From an uncultured Clostridia bacterium (GTDB taxonomy: Bacteria > Bacillota > Clostridia > Christensenellales > Borkfalkiaceae), in assembly GCA_947589585.1 (NCBI GenBank), contig CANQCA010000040.1:1-12382 (forward strand): a stretch of DNA of 12,382 nt, in the 5' to 3' direction. The notes beneath the pieces were generated by a model. That model was given only the letters and a program-made list of their open reading frames with translations, did not search any database and was not told the origin of the DNA. A program made the translations under genes and the position numbers. Of this stretch, positions 6,381 to 11,707 are shown piece after piece. How positions within the stretch are numbered: position 1 is the first letter of the stretch; each line of letters begins with the position of its first letter.

Positions 6381-6685
6381 CCCTCTATCTCCATAATGGT
6401 ATCGAGCGCACAGATGACAAAGAGCTTTTTGAGCCTCGGCTGAAGGCCCTTGAGCTTCATACGGCGGCCGTCCGCCTGCACCTTTTTGAGGAGCTTGACG
6501 AAGGTGCCGAGCGTCGTCGAATCGATGAACGCAAGTTTTGTGCAGTCGAATACAAGGTCGGCGGGATCCTTTTCGTACTGCGAGACGACCTCATCATAAA
6601 AGTCATCCGCGTTTTGGGAATCGATCTCCCCCGAGAGGCCGAACACGAGCTCGGGCGAACGGGCGAGAAGGGTCATTTCCTGCAT
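6377..6685 (-). CDS. STAS-domain anti-anti-sigma factor, RsbV/SpoIIAA-like (102 aa)
   Basis: This is a single STAS domain, the antagonist that sequesters the GHKL anti-sigma protein when unphosphorylated. The order is a first strand (LVFGLSGEID, 13-22), a helix, a second strand (DLVFDCTKLAFID, 43-55), the switch DSTTLG (55-60) with Ser56 at the expected phosphorylation position, and a last helix region ending LDTIMEIEG. Thr58 replaces the usual Gly in DS(S/T)GLG, which may alter phosphate turnover. The start is ATG 6685, not the farther ATG at 6751: GAGGTGG (6696-6690) lies four bases upstream, and the longer version would begin inside the promoter region. The length matches RsbV (about 109) and SpoIIAA (about 117). 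It is the first gene of a four-gene overlapping operon. Confidence 0.92.
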   Translation of the reverse strand: MQEMTLLARSPELVFGLSGEIDSQNADDFYDEVVSQYEKDPADLVFDCTKLAFIDSTTLGTFVKLLKKVQADGRRMKLKGLQPRLKKLFVICALDTIMEIEG

Positions 6686-6710
6686 AATGCCACCTCTTTT
6701 CTTTATACTA

Positions 6711-6739
6711 TATATACCGCGCGTAGCGCGCGTGTAAAC
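6711..6739 (-). promoter_or_regulatory. Promoter of the sigma operon: SigB-type site overlapping a weak sigma-A-like site
   Basis: On the minus strand GTTTAC (6739-6734) and CGGTAT (6719-6714) are 14 bases apart. The SigB consensus of Bacillus is GTTTAA, 12-15 bases, GGGTAT, so each box matches five of six. A sigma-A-like reading of the same bases also exists: TTTACA (6738-6733), 16 bases, TATATA (6716-6711). The spacer contains a perfect palindrome, CGCGCG-CTA-CGCGCG (6732-6718), which could be an operator. Start of the first gene is 26 bases below the -10. Autoregulation by the operon's own sigma factor is the inference. Confidence 0.62.
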
Positions 6740-6747
6740 GCAAACCG

Positions 6748-7536
6748 TCAAAATTCAACGAGTTCCGGAAGCGCTTCGAAAGTGAGATCGGGCCGATCGA
6801 CGCTTTTCTCGCACATTTCCCGCGTCGTCTCGCCCGTAAGCGTGAGGATGGACGAAAAGCCGTTATTGTTGGCAAAACGGATATCCGTATAGAGGCGGTC
6901 GCCCACCATGCAAGCCTGCCCGCGCTCCACGCCGTAGCGGCGCAAAATCGCTTCCCCCATGGGAGAAAAGGGCTTGCCGATGATCGCATCGGGCGTGCGG
7001 TGGGAGGAACGCTCAAACATCGCGAGAAAGGAACCCACATCGGGCATGGGACCCGCGGGCGTCGGGCAGACGTCGTCGAGGTGGGTCGCGAGAAAGGGAA
7101 GGCCGCTGCGCAAAAAGAAGTCGAGCTTTTTGATCTTTTCAAAAGTGAGCTCTGTGTCGTAGGCGAGCAGGCACACGTCGGGATCTTCTTCATCGAGGCG
7201 AATGCCGCCGCGCACAAATTCCTCGCGGACCTGCGTTGTGGCGACAAGATAGACGCGCGCCCCCTCAAAATGCGCCCTGAGATATTCCATGGCAGCCATG
7301 CCCGAGGTGTATACCTCATCTCCCCTCTCGAAGAGGCCGAGGCGGGAAAGTTTTTCCCGATACGAAGCAGCCGTCCTTGAGGAGTTGTTGGTAAGAAAAA
7401 CAAGGCGCTTGCCCAAATCCCTCAACTTTTTGAGCGCATGAGGCACGCCGAAGATGGGCTCGTCGCCGAGATAGACCGTCCCGTCGAGATCGAGCAGAAA
7501 AAGCGATGTTTTATTGAGAAGCTCCTCTTTCGTCAT
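6748..7536 (-). CDS. HAD-IIA sugar-phosphate phosphatase, NagD/AraL type (262 aa)
   Basis: This is a cytoplasmic Mg-dependent phosphatase of the HAD superfamily, subclass IIA (NagD, AraL, phosphoglycolate phosphatase relatives), acting on small phosphorylated sugars or glycolytic by-products; the exact substrate is not readable. Motif I is LLDLDGTVYLG (14-24) with nucleophile Asp16 and acid/base Asp18. Motif II is FLTNNSSR (47-54). The C2 cap spans about 75-185. Motif III is IIGKPFSPMG (185-194) with Lys188, and motif IV is MVGDRLYTDI (210-219) with Asp213 and Asp218. The length is typical. The ATG follows the stop of the AraM-like gene with no gap (TAG-ATG), with GGAG six bases upstream, so the two are coupled. 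In Bacillus subtilis araL and araM are neighbours, which fits this pair. No clear terminator follows, so some transcription may continue into the sigma operon. Confidence 0.9.
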   Translation of the reverse strand: MTKEELLNKTSLFLLDLDGTVYLGDEPIFGVPHALKKLRDLGKRLVFLTNNSSRTAASYREKLSRLGLFERGDEVYTSGMAAMEYLRAHFEGARVYLVATTQVREEFVRGGIRLDEEDPDVCLLAYDTELTFEKIKKLDFFLRSGLPFLATHLDDVCPTPAGPMPDVGSFLAMFERSSHRTPDAIIGKPFSPMGEAILRRYGVERGQACMVGDRLYTDIRFANNNGFSSILTLTGETTREMCEKSVDRPDLTFEALPELVEF

Positions 7537-8598
7537 CTAAAACTCCATGAGCCCGAAGTCGCGGATCAAGGCGGAAAGGCCGTGCGGAGCGCGTTCGGGA
7601 AGGGCGGCGAGCATGCGCCCGGAAATGGGCGGAGGCGTGGTCCCGCCGAGTGCGCGATAGGTGCGCATGATGCGCGGCGTCTCCCGTGCAAGCGCCAGAA
7701 GTTCATGACAGCACACCGGGCGCATCTTTTCGAGAAGAAGGGCGCGGGCGGCATATTCCTCCGCCGTGGGAACGCATTGGACCGCATAGGCGGCGCCGGC
7801 CGCGTCTGCGCGCGCACGATAGTCGGGCACGAAATCTTTGCGCGGTCTGCCGTACTTAAAAAAGGCGGTATAAAGGGCGAGGAGAGCGCGGAAGACGGAT
7901 AGCTCGCCGACGTTTTCCTCCTTCAAAAGCGCATATCCTTCCCCGCAAAATAGGCCTTCCCCCTCGAGGATGCGGACCTTTTCCGAAGCGAGGATGACGG
8001 ATTCCCCCCCACCCATGTCCGCGATCGCCTCGAGTGCGCGCTGTGTGAGCGGGGATGCCTGCGCAAGGCCGAAGCGGGCGAGCACGCCCTCTTCGAAGGC
8101 GGAAAGACGAACGAGCGAAAGACGGCCGAATGCGCGTGCAAGCGTTTCCCGCATGCGCTCTGTATCGCAGACGATCTCCCCCACGGCGAGCGGCAGCATC
8201 CTTCTCTCGCCGCCGATGAGCACTTCCCCCCGCCCTTCCACTGCCCCGATCAGGGCCGCATCCGAGGGAAGGAGAAGGGGCTCGAGCTTCATGACCCGTG
8301 AGAAAAGACGGGCCGAGCGCATGACGTCGCTTCCGCCGGCGGCAATCACTCCGCCCACGCCCTCCGACATTGTAAAGAGCGGGAGCGCGTCCCCGTCGTC
8401 GAGGACGATGCACAGCGCGCGCGGAGAACATGCCGCGGGGGCGAGCAGGGCGGCCTCCGCCCCGTCGCAGATGAGCAAGATCTTTCCCGCCCGTGCCGCA
8501 AAATAGGCCTCGACGGCCTCAACCGCTCCCCCGAACCGCACGGCGGACGGCCATGCGGCGGATTTCTTCTTCGGTGACAAATGCGCTTCTTCCCGCAT
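7537..8598 (-). CDS. Divergent AraM-like protein (glycerol-1-phosphate dehydrogenase / Fe-ADH fold), 353 aa
   Basis: The family assignment is tentative. The N-terminal half has the layout of the NAD(P)-binding domain of the dehydroquinate-synthase/iron-alcohol-dehydrogenase/glycerol-1-phosphate dehydrogenase group: a strand KILLICDGAE (39-48), a glycine-rich turn GGVIAAGGSDVMRSARLFSR (82-101) aligned with VIG.GSG...D.AK, then LEPLLLPSDAALIGAVEG (105-122) where others have the P-T-S substrate loop, and PLAVGEIVCDTERM (136-149) like the p.aViaD segment. The usual metal ligands (an Asp and two His) are not evident in the helical C-terminal half, so it may be inactive or altered. Start: ATG 8598 with AGAGGTG (8608-8602) three bases upstream; a GTG at 8604 lies inside that site and is rejected. 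It sits 17 bases after the exporter gene and abuts the AraL-like phosphatase, a pairing that supports AraM. It could instead be an unrelated Rossmann-like protein. Confidence 0.5.
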   Translation of the reverse strand: MREEAHLSPKKKSAAWPSAVRFGGAVEAVEAYFAARAGKILLICDGAEAALLAPAACSPRALCIVLDDGDALPLFTMSEGVGGVIAAGGSDVMRSARLFSRVMKLEPLLLPSDAALIGAVEGRGEVLIGGERRMLPLAVGEIVCDTERMRETLARAFGRLSLVRLSAFEEGVLARFGLAQASPLTQRALEAIADMGGGESVILASEKVRILEGEGLFCGEGYALLKEENVGELSVFRALLALYTAFFKYGRPRKDFVPDYRARADAAGAAYAVQCVPTAEEYAARALLLEKMRPVCCHELLALARETPRIMRTYRALGGTTPPPISGRMLAALPERAPHGLSALIRDFGLMEF

Positions 8599-8615
8599 AA
8601 GCACCTCTTATATTT

Positions 8616-9620
8616 TCAGATCGCGAGCGCAACGGCACTCGCCGCATATCCGATCGCAACAGAGAAAGCCAACATTCCCAAAAAGATCGCAAGCCCCCTT
8701 TTCCAGCTCCCCCGCCTGAAAAGAACGAGGTAGCCGAGCCCCGCATTCACGGTAAGGCCCGCGAGCAGCCCCCCGAACCCGATCCCGCCGAGAGTATACA
8801 CTTCTGCAAGAACGACGGAGGAAGCGCAGTTGGGAATGGCGCCGATGACGGGGCAGATGAGCGGCTGGAGCCAATACCCCGTTCCCTGCAAAAAGGCGAT
8901 GACATTCTCTTCGCCCAAAGCATAGAAGAGATATCCGAACGCTAAATTTACGGCGAGAACGAACGCCGCGACCTCCAAGGCATGCAGCAGGGGCGATAGC
9001 AAATACAGCCGAACCTTCCCCTCCTTTTTATGTTCGCAGGCGGAAAGCTCGTCACAGGCGCAATCGCCGTGGTCATGGTCCTCGTGCACTTCACCTTGGG
9101 CATGGGTATGACCTTCGTGCTCTTCATGCGCTTCATCTCGGACATGGGTATGGCCTTCGTGCTCCTCATGAGTTGCAGTATGGATATGAGCATGCTCGGG
9201 CATGGGTGCGACACGGCGCTTGATGAGGGCGTCGAGCGCATACCCCGCCGCAAGCCCGAGAACGAGTTTGCAGCCCACCATCGCGAGGAGAGAGAAGATC
9301 CTCTGCTCCCAACCCATGCCGCCGTCCGAAAGAAGCAGGACGAGCAGGCCTTCGTCGCTCGTGGCGGTAAAAACGGCGATGAGCGTTCCGATCGTCACAT
9401 GCCTGTGCTCGTAGAGCTTCGCCGCCATCACCGAAAAGCCGCACATGGGAAGGATCCCCGTCGCCGTTCCGATCGCGGGCGCCCATCTTCCCGAAAGGGC
9501 CTTGGAGGGTTTTCCGACCTTGGTCTTGTGCTCCATGAGCTCGATGAGGATATATAAAAGGAAAAGGAAGGGAAAGAGCTTCAGCGTATCGATGAGCGCA
9601 TCGAGTGCAACATCCCACAT
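8616..9620 (-). CDS. ArsP_2-type putative manganese/heavy-metal exporter with His-rich loop (334 aa)
   Basis: This is a polytopic membrane protein of the family annotated as putative manganese transporter or arsenic efflux (ArsP_2). It has two homologous halves, each with a Pro-X-Cys signature in the membrane: GILPMCGFSVMAAKLY (55-70) followed by FTATSDEGLLVLL (84-96), and GAIPNCASSVVLAEVY (260-275) followed by GLTVNAGLGYLVLF (288-301). Membrane segments lie at about 8-30, 45-70, 77-97, 108-132, 207-235, 250-275, 279-301 and 307-332. The loop between the halves (142-197) is a run of His, Glu, Asp and four Cys, probably binding metal on the cytoplasmic side, and contains a 14-residue tandem repeat. 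GGGAGGAG lies six bases before the ATG, and a sigma-A promoter at 9654-9682. The substrate (Mn, or another soft metal) is not decided. First gene of the unit with the AraM- and AraL-like genes. Confidence 0.85.
   Translation of the reverse strand: MWDVALDALIDTLKLFPFLFLLYILIELMEHKTKVGKPSKALSGRWAPAIGTATGILPMCGFSVMAAKLYEHRHVTIGTLIAVFTATSDEGLLVLLLSDGGMGWEQRIFSLLAMVGCKLVLGLAAGYALDALIKRRVAPMPEHAHIHTATHEEHEGHTHVRDEAHEEHEGHTHAQGEVHEDHDHGDCACDELSACEHKKEGKVRLYLLSPLLHALEVAAFVLAVNLAFGYLFYALGEENVIAFLQGTGYWLQPLICPVIGAIPNCASSVVLAEVYTLGGIGFGGLLAGLTVNAGLGYLVLFRRGSWKRGLAIFLGMLAFSVAIGYAASAVALAI
9087..9170 (-). repeat. 42-bp tandem duplication encoding the His-rich metal-binding loop
   Basis: Two 42-base units (9170-9129 and 9128-9087) encode HEEHEGHTH plus five variable residues (VRDEA, then AQGEV). 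A related partial unit (HEDHDHGD) follows. The units are nearly identical at DNA level, which points to a recent tandem duplication that doubled the number of histidines in the loop. Confidence 0.9.
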
Positions 9621-9653
9621 ATGTCTCTCCTCCCTTGAAATTTCTCAACGATT

Positions 9654-9682
9654 AGTTTACAGCGTTTTTGCACATTTGTCAA
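9654..9682 (-). promoter_or_regulatory. Sigma-A promoter of the exporter-AraM-AraL unit
   Basis: TTGACA (9682-9677) and TAAACT (9659-9654) are 17 bases apart on the minus strand. The transcript would start about 26 bases before the ATG, too short a leader for a metal riboswitch such as yybP-ykoY. Any metal control would have to act through a repressor near the promoter; no clear operator palindrome is seen. Confidence 0.85.
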
Positions 9683-9692
9683 CCCATTCCGC

Positions 9693-9723
9693 AATAATAA
9701 AAGGCGCTCCCGCACGGGAACGC
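9693..9723 (-). terminator. Intrinsic terminator of the ABC ATPase gene
   Basis: On the minus strand GCGTTCCCG (9723-9715) pairs with CGGGAGCGC (9712-9704) with one T-G wobble, followed by CTTTTATTATT. It starts ten bases after the stop codon and ends ten bases before the -35 box of the next unit. Confidence 0.88.
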
Positions 9724-9733
9724 TCTTTCGTGA

Positions 9734-10804
9734 TCATTTCTTCTTTTTGGCGGAGGTCTTTTTGAGGAACCTTTGCGAGAGCTCCCGCATTTTATCGGGC
9801 GGCAACGGAATGAAATCCCTCTCCGCATTGTTCTCGTCTGCCGCATAGCCCTCGTCCCGTTCGAGGATGATAAGCTCGGTCTCGCCGTCGAAGAGCAGGA
9901 TGCGCGATGTATCTTCTTCCTTCAGATCCTCGGGGCGGAAGGCATAGATGACCTCCTTGCCCGTGCCGATGTAGCCCTCTTTGAGGCGTGCACGGACGCA
10001 ATCGGGCAGTACCATGTCCGCATCCTCCCCCTTACGAAGGAGAAGTTTCCCATCTTCCTCGAGAAGCGTCGCCCCGCGTACGATCTCGAGATCGTGGCCG
10101 ATGATATCCGCGACGAAGAGACACACGGGGTAGTTGTAGAGGTTCTCGGGGGTATCCGCCTGCTGCATAAATCCGTCCTTCATGACGACGATACGGGTGC
10201 CGAGCGCCATTGCCTCGACGCCCTCGCGCGTCGCATAGATGAAGGTGCCCTTGAGGCGGGCCTGCAGCTTGATGAGTTCGCCCCGCATCTGGATACGAAG
10301 TTTCTCATCGAGCCCGGCGAGGGGTTCATCCAGAAGAACGAGCTTGGGCTCGCGCACGATCGTCCCGCCCAGCGCGACACGCTGGCGCTGCAAGGCCGTG
10401 AGTTGTTTGGGCTTTTTGTAGAGAACGTCGGTAAGCCCCAAAATGGCGGCCGCCTCTTTGACGCGCACATCGATGACGGGCTGGGGAACTTTACGAAGCT
10501 TCAGGCCGAAGCCCATGTTGTCCGCCACGGTGTATTGCTGATAGATGGCGGCGTTCTGAAAGACCATCGCGATATCGCGGTCCTTGGGCGCGACGCCGTT
10601 CACCACCGCGCCGCCGATCTCCACATCGCCCGCTGAGGCCTCTTCGAGCCCCGCTAAAATGCGCAAAACCGAACTCTTGCCGCACTTCTCGGGCCCGAGC
10701 AGGACGAGAAATTCGCCGTCTCCGATCTTAAGGTCCATATCGTAGACCGCCTGCTCGCCGCCGGGATAAATTTTACAGACGTTTTTAAGGGCTGCTCCTG
10801 CCAT
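9734..10804 (-). CDS. MalK/UgpC-type ABC transporter ATPase with altered signature and H-loop (356 aa)
   Basis: This is an ATPase subunit of the carbohydrate-importer class (MalK, UgpC, MsmK): an N-terminal nucleotide-binding domain (1-235) and a C-terminal TOBE-like regulatory domain (about 236-330). Walker A is GPEKCGKSS (37-45), keeping Lys43. The Q-loop is VFQ (81-83). Walker B is LVLLDE (155-160) with Asp159 and Glu160, and the D-loop is AGLDEKLR (163-170). Two landmarks are changed: the signature is LTALQRQR (135-142) where LSGGQ is expected, and the H-loop reads YATREG (190-195), with Arg193 in place of the switch histidine. The C-terminal tail is basic (KKTSAKKKK). No permease or binding protein is nearby, so it may serve importers encoded elsewhere, as MsmK-type ATPases do. 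It has its own promoter and terminator. Related divergent subfamilies may exist in Clostridia, so the changes could be clade-wide rather than decay. Confidence 0.9.
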   Translation of the reverse strand: MAGAALKNVCKIYPGGEQAVYDMDLKIGDGEFLVLLGPEKCGKSSVLRILAGLEEASAGDVEIGGAVVNGVAPKDRDIAMVFQNAAIYQQYTVADNMGFGLKLRKVPQPVIDVRVKEAAAILGLTDVLYKKPKQLTALQRQRVALGGTIVREPKLVLLDEPLAGLDEKLRIQMRGELIKLQARLKGTFIYATREGVEAMALGTRIVVMKDGFMQQADTPENLYNYPVCLFVADIIGHDLEIVRGATLLEEDGKLLLRKGEDADMVLPDCVRARLKEGYIGTGKEVIYAFRPEDLKEEDTSRILLFDGETELIILERDEGYAADENNAERDFIPLPPDKMRELSQRFLKKTSAKKKK

Positions 10805-10830
10805 GTTCTTCTCCGAAAATTAGTACTTTT

Positions 10831-10859
10831 ATTGTACACGATTGCGCAAAAAATTTCAA
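10831..10859 (-). promoter_or_regulatory. Sigma-A promoter of the ABC ATPase gene
   Basis: TTGAAA (10859-10854) and TACAAT (10836-10831) are 17 bases apart on the minus strand. The predicted start is about 20 bases before the ATG at 10804, which is preceded by GGAG. Confidence 0.8.
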
Positions 10860-10914
10860 TCAAAACCGCTATCTTTTTGGGAAAATATTCTTAAGCGGAA
10901 AGAAAAAGCCATGT

Positions 10915-10967
10915 GGACTTCGTACTCGTGCGTCATCCTGACGGAGCGTAGCGACCGAAGGATCCCC
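10915..10967. repeat. Palindromic repeat unit, copy 1
   Basis: It starts with the shared tag GGACTTCGTA (10915-10924), then GTCATCCTGA (10932-10941), and ends CCGAAGGATCCCC (10955-10967). The terminal stem ATCCT/AGGAT (10935-10939, 10959-10963) and inner CGG/CCG pair. Confidence 0.8.
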
Positions 10968-10980
10968 TTGATGAAAAAAC

Positions 10981-11025
10981 GGACTTCGTACCTCGGGATT
11001 CTTCGGCTACGCCTCAGAATGACGC
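10981..11025. repeat. Palindromic repeat unit, copy 2
   Basis: It has the tag GGACTTCGTA (10981-10990) followed by GGGATTCTTCGG and ends CAGAATGACGCG. The terminal stem ATTCT/AGAAT (10998-11002, 11016-11020) encloses GGC-TAC-GCC. It is in the opposite orientation to copy 1, so the two form a larger inverted pair. Confidence 0.85.
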
Positions 11026-11111
11026 GGAGGGGGCGGAATGACGCGTTTACCCGTTCCCGCTAAAATGCGGAGAAGCAAGCGAGACAGGGAGTGCAAGGCT
11101 TTTCGCCGCCA

Positions 11112-11186
11112 AGCGTCATTCTGCCCCAAACGATTATCATGAAAGCGCAAAAGCAACTCTCCGAAGAATCCCCGTAAACGAAGTCC
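11112..11186. repeat. Palindromic repeat unit, copy 3
   Basis: It is in reverse orientation: GCGTCATTCTG at 11113-11123, GAAGAATCCCC at 11163-11173 and the tag as ACGAAGTCC at 11178-11186. The terminal stem is ATTCT/AGAAT (11118-11122, 11165-11169), with a long, less structured interior. It is nested in element copy A. Confidence 0.75.
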
Positions 11187-11200
11187 GTGTTTTCATCTTC

Positions 11201-11261
11201 GGGATGCTTCGAGAATAAGCTTGCATGAACTGCGTAAGGCTTGGTCGGCTCAGCATGACGC
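11201..11261. repeat. Palindromic repeat unit, copy 5 (most diverged)
   Basis: It starts GGGATGCTTCG and ends CTCAGCATGACGC. The terminal stem is ATGCT/AGCAT (11204-11208, 11252-11256), with both middle bases changed relative to the ATTCT/AGAAT copies so that pairing is kept. The GGACTTCGTA tag is absent beside it. Confidence 0.65.
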
Positions 11262-11316
11262 GTTTGACACAACAAAGGATTGCGCCGCTTATACGCGTTT
11301 CGCAACATAAAAACAT

Positions 11317-11343
11317 GAAAAAAGCTCCGCGGGCGACGGAGCT
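11317..11343 (-). terminator. Orphan intrinsic terminator
   Basis: On the minus strand AGCTCCG (11343-11337) pairs perfectly with CGGAGCT (11329-11323) around a seven-base loop, followed by TTTTT. No credible gene lies upstream on that strand before the clpX terminator at 11666-11700. It may end a small untranslated transcript, be the relic of a lost gene, or belong to the repeat element. Confidence 0.78.
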
Positions 11344-11392
11344 GAGAGATGTTAAGAGCTAACCCCTCACGAAATTTTGTTTTGCGATGTTT

Positions 11393-11493
11393 GGACTTCG
11401 TATAAGGGGATTCTCTACTTTGCCTGCGGCTCGTGCCGCGCTTAGTAGACAATAGTGCGCGCGGGGCGCCCACCGCGTGTCTCGGAATGACAG
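11393..11493. repeat. Palindromic repeat unit, copy 4 (long, with nested hairpins)
   Basis: It has the tag GGACTTCGTA (11393-11402) then GGGGATTCT and ends CTCGGAATGACAGG. The terminal stem ATTCT/GGAAT (11410-11414, 11484-11488) encloses a second stem CTACT/AGTAG (11415-11419, 11444-11448), itself enclosing GCGGC-TCGT-GCCGC (11426-11439). Confidence 0.8.
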
Positions 11494-11532
11494 GTTCATC
11501 CAAGAAGCAAAAAGAAATTTGTGAACTTGCTA

Positions 11533-11664
11533 CCGCTAAAACGCGGAGAAGCAAGCGAGACAAGGAGAAGGAGCATTTCCGAAGGGAGCGTACTTTTGCG
11601 TACGTGACCAAGGAAAGCGCATCTTCGACGCTGTATCGCGCAGCTTATACGCGTTTCGCAACAT
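11533..11664. repeat. Longer dispersed element, copy B (132 bp)
   Basis: It shares both ends with copy A (left 11533-11567, right 11643-11664) in the same orientation, 476 and 356 bases away respectively. The interior contains a short hairpin CGTAC-TTTTGC-GTACG (11589-11604). The right end lies immediately against the T-run of the clpX terminator. Confidence 0.8.
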
Positions 11665-11665
11665 G

Positions 11666-11700
11666 AAAACGAAAAAGGCAACGGTGTGAGCCGTTGCCTT
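11666..11700 (-). terminator. Intrinsic terminator of clpX
   Basis: On the minus strand AAGGCAACGG (11700-11691) pairs perfectly with CCGTTGCCTT (11684-11675) around a six-base loop, followed by TTTCGTTTT. It starts seven bases after the clpX stop codon. Confidence 0.95.
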
Positions 11701-11707
11701 GAAGCGT

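Larger units (their letters stand above)
11057..11308. repeat. Longer dispersed element, copy A (252 bp, contains nested palindromic units)
   Basis: The left end 11057-11091 matches 11533-11567 at 33 of 35 bases and carries a small terminal hairpin (CCGC-TAAAAT-GCGG). The right end 11287-11308 (22 bases, beginning GCTTATACGCG) is identical to 11643-11664. The interior holds palindromic units 3 and 5 and is otherwise unlike copy B. Just beyond the right end lies an intrinsic terminator pointing into the element. Confidence 0.8.

Noticed and set aside
9030..9557. A plus-strand ORF antisense to the exporter rich in Met and Val
   Set aside because: It is the complement of the histidine-rich loop and membrane segments of the minus-strand gene, with no start signals of its own.
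9621..9653. A metal riboswitch (yybP-ykoY type) ahead of the exporter
   Set aside because: The leader between the predicted start site and the ATG is only about 26 bases.
10651..10668. A third copy of the element's left end inside the ABC gene (CCGCTAAAATGCG)
   Set aside because: It encodes part of the normal ABC segment RILAGLEE after Walker A and the match stops after about 13 bases, so it is coincidence.
11057..11308. A group II intron next to a terminator
   Set aside because: The element is only 252 bp, its interior is not shared with copy B, and no domain V-like hairpin or reverse transcriptase is visible.
10915..11664. A CRISPR array in the repeat-rich region
   Set aside because: The units differ in length and orientation, spacing is irregular and no cas gene is nearby.
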